A stretch of 64,000 bases of DNA from an uncultured Acetatifactor sp. (GCA_910584375.1 CAJUAH010000005.1:119329-183328); one strand, 5' to 3'; positions 9,136 to 18,094 are shown, numbered from the stretch's first letter. Made by a program: numbers and translations. The notes: generated by a model not told the origin, from the sequence alone.

Positions 9136-10332
9136 TCAGTCGGTCAGGATAAAATCCCGACGGCTGTTGTAAGCCTCTACGATATCATGTATTTTCTCCG
9201 TGGTGGTCAGCGTGTTGGTCAGGGAGACATCGTGGTTCATGAAATCGATAATGGAGGCCGTAAATTTGCTCATATCCGCCTCTACAAAGTAGGGTCTGCC
9301 ATATATATCGGGGGGCAGGTAAGTCAGATTGGTGGTGATGACCTTGTCAAAATACCCCTGCTCGTAAGCGTGGTCGAAAGCTTTCAGCCCGTCAGTAAAC
9401 AGGCCGAAAGTACAGCAGATATATACCCTGCGGGCATTCATCTGTTTCAGTTGTCTGGCGGTATCCAGCATACTGCCGCCGGAGGAGATCATATCGTCGA
9501 TGATGATGATATCTTTTCCGTCGATATTGTCCCCCAGAAATTCGTGAGCCACGATGGGATTCTTGCCGTTCTCTATGGTGGAGTAATCCCGACGTTTGTA
9601 AAACATACCGGTGTCCACGCCCAGGACGGTGGCAAAATAAATGGCGCGGTCCAATGCCCCTTCATCCGGGCTGATGACCAGCAGATGATCCTTGTCTACC
9701 AGCAGATCTTCCTCGGCGCCGAGCAGCGCTTTCAGATATTGGTAGGGGGGCTGGAAATTGTCAAATCCGCTTAAGGGTGTGGAGTTCTGCACCCGGGGAT
9801 CATGGGCGTCAAAGGTCACAAAGTTGGACACGCCCATATCCCGCAGTTCTTTCAGCGCGTAGGCGCAGTCCAGAGATTCACGCCCGTTTCTCTTGTGCTG
9901 CCTGCCCTCATACAAAAAAGGCATGATCACATTGATTCGGCGGGCTTTTCCGGCGCAGGCGGCAATTACCCGTTTCAGATCCTGATAGTGATCGTCGGGA
10001 GACATGTGGTTGATATAACCGTTCATCTTGTAGGTTATGCTGTGATTGCAGACATCCACCAGCAGAAACAGATCCTTGCCCCGGATAGATTCATGAAACA
10101 CGCCCTTTCCTTCGCCTGTGCCAAAGCGGGGGCAGTCGGCGGTAATCAGGTAGCTGTTCTCAATATATCCGTGAAAAGCGGGATCATTCTTGACTTTTTC
10201 ATTGTTGATACTGCGGCGGAACTCCACCAGATAGTCATTAATCCTGCGGCCCATCTTCTCTGCGGAGGGCAGAGCAATCAATTTCAGAGGCGCCACCGGC
10301 ATTGCGTTTTCCAACTCGCGTAAATTGGGCAT
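9136..10332 (-). CDS. prs: Ribose-phosphate pyrophosphokinase, long form
   Basis: Makes PRPP from ribose 5-phosphate and ATP for nucleotide, His and Trp synthesis. The PRPP-binding loop DIIIIDDMISSGGSMLDTA and the MPFLYEGRQHKR region, corresponding to the catalytic flexible loop, are clear. At 398 residues it is longer than the usual 310-320; a longer form is common in Lachnospiraceae. ATG at 10332 follows GGAGGAAA on the minus strand; an upstream in-frame ATG at 10359 has no comparable ribosome binding site. It is transcribed alone, divergently from the DUF512 gene. Confidence 0.93.
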   Translation of the reverse strand: MPNLRELENAMPVAPLKLIALPSAEKMGRRINDYLVEFRRSINNEKVKNDPAFHGYIENSYLITADCPRFGTGEGKGVFHESIRGKDLFLLVDVCNHSITYKMNGYINHMSPDDHYQDLKRVIAACAGKARRINVIMPFLYEGRQHKRNGRESLDCAYALKELRDMGVSNFVTFDAHDPRVQNSTPLSGFDNFQPPYQYLKALLGAEEDLLVDKDHLLVISPDEGALDRAIYFATVLGVDTGMFYKRRDYSTIENGKNPIVAHEFLGDNIDGKDIIIIDDMISSGGSMLDTARQLKQMNARRVYICCTFGLFTDGLKAFDHAYEQGYFDKVITTNLTYLPPDIYGRPYFVEADMSKFTASIIDFMNHDVSLTNTLTTTEKIHDIVEAYNSRRDFILTD

Positions 10333-10374
10333 CAGATTTCCTCCAAAGGTGCTAAACATCTTTTCAATACTTAA

Positions 10375-10404
10375 TTTATATCATTAAGGGAGTGGACACG
10401 TCAA
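10375..10404 (-). promoter_or_regulatory. Candidate promoter of prs
   Basis: On the minus strand, TTGACG (10404-10399) and TATAAA (10380-10375) are 18 bases apart, about 40 bases before the prs start codon. A sigma-A type promoter by consensus only. Confidence 0.6.
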
Positions 10405-10510
10405 GGATTTTCTAGTAAACTGGAGATAAAGTTAAGGAATCGGAAATGAAAGAATAACAATTTGCGGGAATCCGTGAAAGAGTAAATATATATATTCAGG
10501 AGCATGGTTT

Positions 10511-11851
10511 ATGAAAAAAGAAAAAGCGCATGTGATCAGCAGGGTTTTGGAGGGGAGTATCGCGCAGGAACTGGAGATTGAGGCGGGAGATAAGCTGCTG
10601 GCGATAGACGATACGGAGATAGAGGATATATTTGATTATCAGTTTCTGATACAGGACGATTATATTGAGGTTTTGATCGAGAAACAGGATGGGGAACAGT
10701 GGCTTTTGGAGGTAGATAAGGAGTTTGACGAGGATCTGGGGATCGAGTTTGAGAATGGGCTGATGGACGAGTACCGCAGTTGTCATAATAAATGCATTTT
10801 CTGCTTTATCGATCAGATGCCTCCGGGGATGCGCGATACCCTTTATTTTAAGGACGACGATTCCAGGCTGTCCTTTTTGCAGGGAAACTATGTGACGCTG
10901 ACCAATATGTCGGAACATGATATAGACAGGATCATCCGCTATCATCTGGCTCCGATCAATATTTCCTTTCATACGATGAACCCGGAGCTGCGCTGCATGA
11001 TGCTGCATAACCGGTTCGCGGGAGAGGCGCTTAAGAAAGTGGACAGACTCTTTGAGGCCGGGATTCCCATGAACGGGCAGATCGTGTTGTGCAGGGGAGT
11101 AAATGACGGGGCGGAGCTGGAATACAGTATTTCTGAGCTGACAGGATATATTCCCTGTCTGGAGAGCGTGTCCGTGGTGCCGGTGGGACTGTCCAGATAC
11201 AGGGAGGGATTGTATCCTTTGGAGCCTTTTCGGCCCGAGGATGCGGAGGCTGTTCTGGAGATCGTTCATAGATGGCAGGATAAAATATATAAGGAGAAAG
11301 GGATACATTTTATTCACGCCAGCGATGAATGGTATATGCTGGCGGGGCGGGAACTGCCGGAGGAGGAACGATATGACGGGTATCCGCAGTTGGAGAACGG
11401 TGTGGGCATGACGCGTCTTCTGCTGGAGGAGTTTACCCGGGGACGGGAGGATCTGCGCAGGAACAGGAAATTACCGGATATGTCTGTGCGGGAGGAGCTT
11501 TCCATTGCCACCGGCAGGCTGGCCTGTCCTTATATCCGGCGCATGGCGGAGGAACTGGCAGAGGACTTTCCCGGACTGAATATCCATGTGTATGCCGTAC
11601 GGAATGATTTCTTCGGGGAGATGATCACGGTGTCCGGCCTGCTGACGGGACAGGACATCCTGGCCCAGCTTAAGGACAAGCCCTTGGGGAGCCGCCTGCT
11701 CCTGCCTCAGAATGTGCTGCGCAGCGGAGAAGATATATTTCTGGACGATTTGACGCTGCAGGACTTGAAAAAGGCTTTACAAGTGGAGATTAATATTGTA
11801 AAATCAAGCGGATGTGATTTTATTGACGCTGTTTTGGGCATAGGCAGGTAA
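10511..11851 (+). CDS. DUF512 protein: PDZ domain plus radical SAM-like cysteine motif
   Basis: 446 residues. Residues 5-70 form a PDZ-like domain (RVLEGSIAQELEIEAGDKLL), followed by CHNKCIFCFIDQ with Cys91, Cys95 and Cys98 in the CX3CX2C spacing of radical SAM [4Fe-4S] clusters, then a TIM-barrel-like part. The family is widespread in Clostridia next to der, but its reaction is not known. ATG 10511 follows CAGGAG. der starts 34 bases later, so the two are probably cotranscribed; a link to ribosome biogenesis is only suggested by this placement. Confidence 0.88.
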   Translation: MKKEKAHVISRVLEGSIAQELEIEAGDKLLAIDDTEIEDIFDYQFLIQDDYIEVLIEKQDGEQWLLEVDKEFDEDLGIEFENGLMDEYRSCHNKCIFCFIDQMPPGMRDTLYFKDDDSRLSFLQGNYVTLTNMSEHDIDRIIRYHLAPINISFHTMNPELRCMMLHNRFAGEALKKVDRLFEAGIPMNGQIVLCRGVNDGAELEYSISELTGYIPCLESVSVVPVGLSRYREGLYPLEPFRPEDAEAVLEIVHRWQDKIYKEKGIHFIHASDEWYMLAGRELPEEERYDGYPQLENGVGMTRLLLEEFTRGREDLRRNRKLPDMSVREELSIATGRLACPYIRRMAEELAEDFPGLNIHVYAVRNDFFGEMITVSGLLTGQDILAQLKDKPLGSRLLLPQNVLRSGEDIFLDDLTLQDLKKALQVEINIVKSSGCDFIDAVLGIGR

Positions 11852-11885
11852 AGGCGGCGGACAGTACCGGGAAACGGAGGAGGTT

Positions 11886-13226
11886 ATGGCAAACGGAAAA
11901 GGCAAGCCCATTGTGGCGGTGGTGGGGAGGCCCAATGTGGGTAAATCCACACTGTTTAACGCGCTGGCGGGCGGGAATATAGCGATCGTGAAAGACACGC
12001 CGGGCATTACCCGGGACCGGATCTATGCGGATATCACCTGGCTGGACCGGAGCTTTACCCTGATCGATACCGGCGGTATAGAGCCGGACAGCAAGGATAT
12101 CATATTGTCCCAGATGCGGGAACAGGCGCAGATCGCCATGGACACGGCGGACGTGATCCTTTTTCTGGTGGACGTGCGCCAGGGGTTGCAGGACGCGGAC
12201 TCCAAGGTGGCGGATATGCTGCGCCGCTGCCACAAGCCGGTGGTGCTGGTGGTAAACAAGGTGGACAGTTTTGAAAAGTATATGGCGGATGTGTATGAGT
12301 TCTACAATCTGGGCATAGGAGAGCCGCATCCCGTCTCAGCGGCGAACAGGCTGGGGCTGGGGGATATGCTGGAGGAGGTGGTATCCCATTTCCCGGAAAG
12401 TACCGGGGAGGAGGAAGAGGATGACCGTACCCGCGTGGCCATCGTGGGCAAGCCCAATGTGGGCAAGTCCTCCATCATCAACAAGCTGCTGGGAGAAAAC
12501 CGTCTGATCGTCTCGGATATCGCGGGAACAACCAGGGACGCGGTGGACACGGATGTCGTATACGGCGAAAAGGAATATGTGTTTATCGACACGGCGGGTC
12601 TGCGGCGTAAGAACAAGATCAAGGAGGATCTGGAGCATTATATGATCATCCGCACCGTGGGAGCGGTGGAGCGGGCCGATGTGGTGGTGCTGGTCATCGA
12701 CGCGCTGGAGGGCGTCACGGAACAGGACGCCAAGATCGCCGGGATCGCCCACGACCGGGGCAAGGCCGTGATCATAGCGGTCAACAAGTGGGATGCACTG
12801 GAAAAGGACGACAAGACGATCTACCGTTTTACAGAGAAAGTCCGCAACACCCTGTCCTTTATGCAGTACGCGGAGCTGGTGTTCATATCCGCCAAGACGG
12901 GACAGCGGCTGCCCAGGCTCTTTGAGACCATCGACATGGTCAGCGAGAACCATGCCATGCGGGTGGCGACAGGCGTTCTCAACGAGATCATGGCGGAGGC
13001 GGTGGCCATGCAGCAGCCTCCCTCGGACAAGGGAAAACGGCTGCGGCTGTACTATATCACCCAGGCGTCGGTGAAACCGCCCACCTTTGTGATCTTTGTC
13101 AATGACAAGGAGCTGATGCATTTCTCCTATACCAGATATATTGAAAACCAGATCAGGGAGACTTTCGGGTTCAGAGGAACGCCCCTGCGGTTTATTATCA
13201 GAGAACGAAAGGACAGGGAAAAATGA
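11886..13226 (+). CDS. der: Ribosome-associated double GTPase Der (EngA)
   Basis: Essential GTPase for 50S maturation. Two tandem G domains are visible: P-loops GRPNVGKS (about residues 12-19) and GKPNVGKS (about 189-196), with DTGGI and DTAGL switch II motifs and NKVD/NKWD specificity motifs. A KH-like C-terminal domain ends in basic residues (RFIIRERKDREK). The start follows ACGGAGGAGG. It overlaps plsY by four bases (ATGA). Confidence 0.97.
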   Translation: MANGKGKPIVAVVGRPNVGKSTLFNALAGGNIAIVKDTPGITRDRIYADITWLDRSFTLIDTGGIEPDSKDIILSQMREQAQIAMDTADVILFLVDVRQGLQDADSKVADMLRRCHKPVVLVVNKVDSFEKYMADVYEFYNLGIGEPHPVSAANRLGLGDMLEEVVSHFPESTGEEEEDDRTRVAIVGKPNVGKSSIINKLLGENRLIVSDIAGTTRDAVDTDVVYGEKEYVFIDTAGLRRKNKIKEDLEHYMIIRTVGAVERADVVVLVIDALEGVTEQDAKIAGIAHDRGKAVIIAVNKWDALEKDDKTIYRFTEKVRNTLSFMQYAELVFISAKTGQRLPRLFETIDMVSENHAMRVATGVLNEIMAEAVAMQQPPSDKGKRLRLYYITQASVKPPTFVIFVNDKELMHFSYTRYIENQIRETFGFRGTPLRFIIRERKDREK

Positions 13227-13918
13227 TACGGATTGTATGTTTACTCATCGGCTATGTCTTCGGCCTGTTTCAGACCGGGTATTTTTACGGCAAGGCTCAC
13301 GGCATCGATATCAGGGAGCATGGCAGCGGCAACTCCGGCACCACCAACACGCTGCGGGTGCTGGGCACCAAGGCGGGGCTGATCGTCTTTGCCGGGGACT
13401 GCCTGAAATGTATGGCGGCGGTATGGCTGGTCAGGCTTTTGTTTGGCGGCAGTTACCGTAATATCATCTATCTGCTTTGCCTGTATACGGGGGCGGGAGC
13501 TATCCTGGGGCATAATTATCCTTTTTATATGCATTTCAAAGGGGGAAAAGGCATCGCCGCCACTGCCGGAATGGTGCTTTCTTTCCATCCCTGGTTTGTG
13601 GTGACAGGCGTGGTCATGTTCTTTACCACTTTTTTCACTACCCACTATGTGTCTCTGGGATCGCTGCTGGTGTATACGCTGCTGATGATCCAGCTGGTGG
13701 TCAGCGGGCAGTTGGGGGTGTTTCCGGAGATGACCCAGGGACAGCTCATAGAGATGTATGTCCTCTTTGGCTGTCTGACGGCGCTGGCCTTCTGGAAACA
13801 CCGGGAGAATATCGTTCGTCTGCTCCACGGCACGGAGCGCAAGACCTATCTGACCAAAAAGAACAAGGTGGAGGACGGCAGCGGACACGAGGCCGGGCAT
13901 TCCGATAAAGCGGACTGA
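13223..13918 (+). CDS. plsY: Glycerol-3-phosphate acyltransferase PlsY
   Basis: Integral membrane enzyme that acylates glycerol 3-phosphate with acyl phosphate, the first step of phospholipid synthesis. Motif 1 (GSGNSGTTNTLRVLG), motif 2 (HNYPFYMHFKGGKGIAA) and the third region (FWKHRENIVRLLHGTE) are all present within about five membrane segments. A charged tail of about 25 residues is longer than usual. It is translationally coupled to der by a four-base overlap and would normally be followed directly by gpsA, with which it forms the pathway's entry steps. Confidence 0.95.
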   Translation: MIRIVCLLIGYVFGLFQTGYFYGKAHGIDIREHGSGNSGTTNTLRVLGTKAGLIVFAGDCLKCMAAVWLVRLLFGGSYRNIIYLLCLYTGAGAILGHNYPFYMHFKGGKGIAATAGMVLSFHPWFVVTGVVMFFTTFFTTHYVSLGSLLVYTLLMIQLVVSGQLGVFPEMTQGQLIEMYVLFGCLTALAFWKHRENIVRLLHGTERKTYLTKKNKVEDGSGHEAGHSDKAD

Positions 13919-13996
13919 GGAGCATGAGCATGGAGGAGACATGCGGAACTGAATATAGAACTCTCCTTTCAGAATTGGGATTTGTGGGGGTATGAA

Positions 13997-14395
13997 ATGT
14001 TAGAGGAATTGATTAAAAAAATGGAAGATAAGATTGATAGTGATGATTTTGAAATGATTCAGGAAGAATGTGTAGAAGAAATTGAACGGGCAGCTTTAGG
14101 ATTAAGTGCCGTTGAACCATTGCTGAAATTTATGGAGCGTCACCCATTAGCTGATTTTGGTGTACCAGGGGCGATTGTCCATTTTGTTGAGAGATTTTAT
14201 AAACAGGGATATGAGGATATTCTCTTTCAATCTGTTAAAAATTCTCCCACAGTACATACGGTGTGGATGCTTAATAGAATATGCAATGATAAAAATAGTG
14301 ATAATAAGTATAGGGAACTTCTTGCAGAAACGGCAGAGCGCAGTGACATTGACAGTACTATTGTAAAATCTGCAAAAGGCTTTTTGGAAAATTGA
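13997..14395 (+). CDS. Small AT-rich orphan protein, unknown function (possible immunity-like)
   Basis: 132-residue acidic, mostly alpha-helical protein starting MLEELIKKMEDKIDS; GGGGG 6 bases upstream supports ATG 13997. No signal peptide or membrane segment. I do not recognise the family. Composition is visibly more AT-rich than plsY and gpsA on either side, which suggests recent insertion into the lipid operon. Small acidic helical proteins of this kind include immunity proteins of polymorphic toxins, but no toxin gene is adjacent, so that reading is weak. Confidence 0.75.
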   Translation: MLEELIKKMEDKIDSDDFEMIQEECVEEIERAALGLSAVEPLLKFMERHPLADFGVPGAIVHFVERFYKQGYEDILFQSVKNSPTVHTVWMLNRICNDKNSDNKYRELLAETAERSDIDSTIVKSAKGFLEN

Positions 14396-14486
14396 TATTA
14401 CACAACAAATTCCAGTTCTCAGAGCCGTTAAGTTTTGGGAACACTTTTCCGAAAAGAGAGAGCATAGAAAGAAGGGGTATCAGATT

Positions 14487-15500
14487 ATGGCAAATGTTAC
14501 AGTGATCGGCGGAGGTAGCTGGGGGATCGCCCTGGCGGTATTGTTGCACAAGAACGGACATCAGATCACGGTCTGGTCCGCTCTGGAGTCGGAGATCGAG
14601 ATGCTGCGGACGCAGCACGAGCACAAGATGCTGCCGGGGGTGAAACTGGCGGAGGATATCCGCTTTACTCTGGACGAGCGGGAGGCCGTAGCGGGAGCGG
14701 ACTTGTTGGTGATGGCGGTGGCCAGCAGTTTTACCCGCAGGACGGCAAAGCGGCTGTGTCCCTATGTGGCCCAGGGGCAGCTCATCGTCAATGTGGCCAA
14801 GGGTATCGAGGAACAGACGCTGATGACCCAGGCCCAGATTACGGAGCAGGAGATTCCCCAGGCCCGGGTGGCGGTTCTGTCCGGCCCCTCCCACGCGGAG
14901 GAAGTGGGACGGGGGATTCCCACCACGATCGTGGTGGGCGCCAGAAAGCGCTCCACGGCGGAGTATATTCAGAATCTGTTTATGAACGAGGTGTTCCGGG
15001 TGTACACCAGCCCGGACGTGCTGGGGATCGAGCTGGGCGGGAGTCTGAAAAATGTGGTGGCGCTGGCCGCCGGGATCGCGGACGGCCTGGGCTACGGGGA
15101 CAACACCAAGGCGGCGCTGATTACCCGGGGCATCACCGAGATCGCCCGGCTGGGCACGGCCATGGGGGGACGCTTTGAGACATTCTGCGGCCTGACGGGC
15201 ATAGGGGATCTGATCGTGACCTGCGCCAGTATGCACTCCCGCAACCGCCGGGCCGGTATCCTGATCGGCCAGGGCAAGACCATGGAGGAGGCCATGGAGG
15301 AGGTGCAGATGGTGGTGGAGGGCGTATACAGCGCCAAGGCCGCCATGGAGCTGGCGAAAAAGTATGACGTGCAGCTGCCCATTATCGAACAGGTAAACGC
15401 CATCCTGTTTGACGGAAAGCCCGCGGACGTGGCGGTAAAAGAGCTGATGCTGCGGGATCGGAAGATCGAGGTGTCCGACGCTTTGTGGGAAGAGGAGTAA
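14487..15500 (+). CDS. gpsA: Glycerol-3-phosphate dehydrogenase [NAD(P)+]
   Basis: Reduces dihydroxyacetone phosphate to sn-glycerol 3-phosphate for phospholipid synthesis. N-terminal Rossmann motif GGGSWGIALAVLL, the conserved LSGPSHAEEV block and the helical substrate domain (GGSLKNVVALAAGIADGLG, with catalytic Lys, and TRGITEI) are intact over 337 residues. The start follows AGAAGGGG. Its stop codon lies within a 24-bp tandem duplication. Confidence 0.96.
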   Translation: MANVTVIGGGSWGIALAVLLHKNGHQITVWSALESEIEMLRTQHEHKMLPGVKLAEDIRFTLDEREAVAGADLLVMAVASSFTRRTAKRLCPYVAQGQLIVNVAKGIEEQTLMTQAQITEQEIPQARVAVLSGPSHAEEVGRGIPTTIVVGARKRSTAEYIQNLFMNEVFRVYTSPDVLGIELGGSLKNVVALAAGIADGLGYGDNTKAALITRGITEIARLGTAMGGRFETFCGLTGIGDLIVTCASMHSRNRRAGILIGQGKTMEEAMEEVQMVVEGVYSAKAAMELAKKYDVQLPIIEQVNAILFDGKPADVAVKELMLRDRKIEVSDALWEEE

Positions 15501-15543
15501 AGGGCGGAGAAGCTGCCAAAGTAAAGGGCGGAGAAACTGTCAA
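15496..15543. repeat. 24-bp tandem duplication over the gpsA stop codon
   Basis: Bases 15496-15519 and 15520-15543 are two copies of one unit (beginning AGTAAAGGGCGGAGAA) with two differences. The first copy contains the gpsA stop codon. Probably a replication slippage product. Confidence 0.85.
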
Positions 15544-15550
15544 ATAACAC

Positions 15551-15579
15551 TTGCGCATCTGGAGACAGTGTGGTATGCT
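15551..15579 (+). promoter_or_regulatory. Promoter for putative antitoxin RNA
   Basis: TTGCGC (15551-15556), 17-base spacer, TATGCT (15574-15579). It points to the shared terminator at the 3' end of the small toxin gene on the opposite strand, as in RatA/TxpA-type cassettes. Confidence 0.6.
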
Positions 15580-15585
15580 ACAAAT

Positions 15586-15703
15586 AACAGGAGACATTTG
15601 CGTCAACAAATGTCCCCCGACGGGATTGCCGATAGACGGTTGGTCCGAAAAATGGGTTAAAAAATAACCGCTTAGTTTGTCAGACTGGGGCGGTTATTTT
15701 TGT
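15586..15703 (+). ncRNA. Putative cis-antisense antitoxin RNA (type I toxin-antitoxin)
   Basis: The predicted transcript starts about 7 bases after the TATGCT box and ends at the hairpin formed by AAAAATAACCGC (15660-15671) and GCGGTTATTTTT (15690-15701). It would carry a second stem (15590-15600 with 15607-15617) and overlap the last codons and 3' end of the toxin mRNA made from the other strand. Structure and orientation fit RatA-like antitoxins; no expression evidence is available. Confidence 0.5.
15660..15701. terminator. Bidirectional terminator shared by toxin mRNA and antisense RNA
   Basis: A 12-bp perfect inverted repeat (AAAAATAACCGC with GCGGTTATTTTT) with A-run on the left and T-run on the right works on both strands. 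The toxin stop codon is inside the right arm. Confidence 0.8.
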
Positions 15704-15789
15704 GTTCGATTACTTCCAATTGCATATCCAAGTCCAAATGCGGTGAGGACTAAACCTAAAACCGCAATCAAACCTTCCAACGTCAACAT
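15694..15789 (-). CDS. Small hydrophobic holin-like toxin (type I toxin-antitoxin)
   Basis: 31-residue peptide beginning MLTLEGLIAVLGLVL and ending GYAIGSNRTQK: one membrane helix followed by a short polar basic tail, the pattern of the putative holin-like toxins of Firmicutes. A strong Shine-Dalgarno AAGGAGGGA lies about 6 bases before the ATG on the minus strand. A long leader (about 125 bases) follows a candidate promoter at 15922-15950. The stop codon lies in the terminator stem shared with the antisense RNA. Such peptides damage or depolarise the membrane when the antitoxin RNA is lost; this is family knowledge, not shown here. Confidence 0.8.
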   Translation of the reverse strand: MLTLEGLIAVLGLVLTAFGLGYAIGSNRTQK

Positions 15790-15921
15790 TGGCAATCCCT
15801 CCTTTCGATAGTATCCCGCACAGAACGGGTTTCTATGTGAGCGGAGGTCACATCCTCAATGGAGGAAGAAACCTCTGTGGAGGACTAATCGCCTACCGTG
15901 AATGGCAGTTCCCATGGATTT

Positions 15922-15950
15922 AGGATACTATACAAAGGAGGATCTTGCAA
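15922..15950 (-). promoter_or_regulatory. Candidate promoter of the small toxin mRNA
   Basis: On the minus strand, TTGCAA (15950-15945), 17-base spacer, TATCCT (15927-15922). The resulting leader of about 125 bases contains several short inverted repeats that might mask the ribosome binding site, as in other type I toxins. Confidence 0.4.
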
Positions 15951-15961
15951 TAGCTGTTTGG

Positions 15962-16819
15962 TTATTTAATAAATTCCATAATCTCAGCGGCCATCTTCGG
16001 TTTGTTCATGGTGTAGATATGGATGCCGTCCACGCCGTTCTGTCTCAGGTCGATGATCTGGCGCACGGCGTAGTCGATCCCGGCCTTGCGCATGTCCTCC
16101 GGGGAGTCCCCGTACCGGGCGATCATGTCGGCAAAGGCCTTGGGGATCGTGGCCCCGGAGAGGGAGATGCTGGTGCCTAACTGGCTGGCCTTTGTAACAG
16201 GCATCACGCCCGCGTGGATGGGGGCGGTGATCCCCTTGCGGCGGGCTTTTTCCAGAAATTCATAAAAGTAGTCGTTGTCAAAGAACATCTGGCTGATCAG
16301 CTCCTCAGCCCCCACCTCCTGTTTTACTCTCAGATAGTTTAAGTCGGACTGCATGCTGAAACACTCGTAATGTTTTTCGGGGTAGCAGGCGGCGGCAATG
16401 TGGAACGCCGGATCCAGCTCCTTGATATAGGCGATCATATCGCTGGCGTGCTCAAAGTCCCGGGCGGCAAATTGCTCGTCCGTCATGTCTCTGGGACGGT
16501 CGCCCCGAAGAGCCAGGATATGCGTCACACCGGCGGATTTGAGCGCGCCCAGCACGTCCCGCAGCGCCTCCTTTTTGCTGCCCACACAGGTGAGGTGGGC
16601 CAGGGCGGGGAGCTTTAACTGATTCTGTATGTAGGAGGCGATTTCCACGGTCTTCCCGGAGTTGCTGCCCCCCGCGCCGTAGGTCACGCTGATGAAAGCC
16701 GGGTTCAAAGCTCCCAGCTTGTCCAGTGTGGCGAAAGCGGATTCAAACTCCCCGTCTTTCTTGGGGGGAAATACCTCAAAAGAGATGGGGACGGGTTTTT
16801 TGACGGTTGTGCTGTTCAT
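15962..16819 (-). CDS. metF: Methylenetetrahydrofolate reductase
   Basis: FAD enzyme that reduces 5,10-methylene-THF to 5-methyl-THF for methionine synthesis or the Wood-Ljungdahl methyl branch. Clear family motifs: ISFEVFPPKK, VTYGAGGS, ALRGDRPRD (folate/FAD region) and the C-terminal GVDGIHIYTMNKP. 285 residues is normal. The start follows AAAGG at a long spacing. It stands alone on the minus strand; no metE/metH or acetogenesis genes are nearby. Confidence 0.95.
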   Translation of the reverse strand: MNSTTVKKPVPISFEVFPPKKDGEFESAFATLDKLGALNPAFISVTYGAGGSNSGKTVEIASYIQNQLKLPALAHLTCVGSKKEALRDVLGALKSAGVTHILALRGDRPRDMTDEQFAARDFEHASDMIAYIKELDPAFHIAAACYPEKHYECFSMQSDLNYLRVKQEVGAEELISQMFFDNDYFYEFLEKARRKGITAPIHAGVMPVTKASQLGTSISLSGATIPKAFADMIARYGDSPEDMRKAGIDYAVRQIIDLRQNGVDGIHIYTMNKPKMAAEIMEFIK

Positions 16820-17032
16820 ATTGTTTTGACCTTTCTGATTTGGAATGTTACAGATCTTCCCCGGCCTGCGGGGCGGGATCCGTGCATGGAAATTTTACGG
16901 TAATACACTTGCTTTTCCATAGAGAATATCGTAACATGTATATAGATATTTTTCAAGTCATATCATGATCGGCCCCGCTGTGTCTCTCCGGTATGGAAAA
17001 GCGGGGATGACTTTGCGTCACAGGGGAAGACA

Positions 17033-18094
17033 ATGAAACAGAAGATGATTGATTTTTTGCTGTCCCACGCCAATCCTTCGATCCGGCTGCGGGTAAAGAG
17101 GGAGATCCTGCGGACTGTCACGGCCCAGGAGGAAAAAGCCCTGCAGGAGCAGATACTGGAGGAGAAAATCATCCGGCTTATCGCCGAAAAGCAGCGGGAG
17201 AACGGTTGGATAGGCCTGGGTTTTCACGGGAGCAACAAAAACGCCGGGCAGTATGACAATCAGGAGACCGCCACAAAATATATGGGGGAAAAGGCCTTGC
17301 AGGGAACGGTTCTCCTGGACAGGGCCATGGAGGCCTATGTCACCACGCCGCTGACGGATCCAATCTATGGAACAAGAGGGCAGTACTGGAGCGAATTTGA
17401 GATTCCCGCCCAGGGGCAGAATATCATCCGGTGCGCCTGTATCGCGAGAGCCCACTATGACGATGTGATCGATATCATGCCGCAGATCCGGCTCTCCCTG
17501 GAATCCTTTGAGCGGGTGACCCAGGTGGATTCCATATGGGATGTCTCCCGCCCTGTGAAAAATGGCCGGTACTTTAACAAAAACGAGAGGTGGCCGTGCC
17601 GATACCATTTAGAGATACTGGCGTTTACCCCGGAGAAATGGAAAAGCGAAGAGAATGTGGCCATGCTGGCCCGAGCGTTTCAAAGGCTGACGCGGAGAGA
17701 CCGGGAGGAGATCATCAATACCCCGGTCAGCTGCTGGGTGGGGAATCATGCCGTCGGGCCGTGCTGGCTGCTGAACGAGGGCTACTCTGTCTCCGGTGAC
17801 GGACTGAACCGCCGTACGGACGACGGCATACGCAGAACCAATCTGGAAAAGGTGGAATGGCTGTGCCGCTGCGGTCTATATCCGTATTTGCCGGAACTCA
17901 GGGAGGAAGTGGATTTTATCCTCGGGCATATCGGTGAGGACGGTATCTGCTCTGTCGGGACGTATGACGGCGAGATCAGAGGATGGGGGCCGTATTTTGG
18001 CGCGCAGTTGGAGACGGACTGGCGCGCGAAGATCCGCAGACAGTGCGACATCACGTTCCGGGCGCTGCTGATTATGCATTATGCCGGGATTTGA
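17033..18094 (+). CDS. Conserved hypothetical protein, probable all-helical toroid
   Basis: 353 residues, cytosolic by appearance. Repeated helix pairs with aromatic and Gly-rich turns (NGWIGLGFHGSN, RWPCRYHLEILAF, EDGICSVGTYDGEIRGWG) resemble the alpha/alpha-barrel seen in prenyltransferase/terpene-cyclase-like folds, but no catalytic DXDD motif is visible. Similar proteins occur in many Clostridia without a known role. ATG 17033 follows AGGGGAAGAC. A candidate TTGCTT-17-TAACAT promoter is at 16909-16937. No operon partner. Confidence 0.8.
   Translation: MKQKMIDFLLSHANPSIRLRVKREILRTVTAQEEKALQEQILEEKIIRLIAEKQRENGWIGLGFHGSNKNAGQYDNQETATKYMGEKALQGTVLLDRAMEAYVTTPLTDPIYGTRGQYWSEFEIPAQGQNIIRCACIARAHYDDVIDIMPQIRLSLESFERVTQVDSIWDVSRPVKNGRYFNKNERWPCRYHLEILAFTPEKWKSEENVAMLARAFQRLTRRDREEIINTPVSCWVGNHAVGPCWLLNEGYSVSGDGLNRRTDDGIRRTNLEKVEWLCRCGLYPYLPELREEVDFILGHIGEDGICSVGTYDGEIRGWGPYFGAQLETDWRAKIRRQCDITFRALLIMHYAGI

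Noticed and set aside
16820..17032. SAM or cobalamin riboswitch before metF
   Set aside because: Only a short GC-rich inverted repeat is visible and no conserved riboswitch core.
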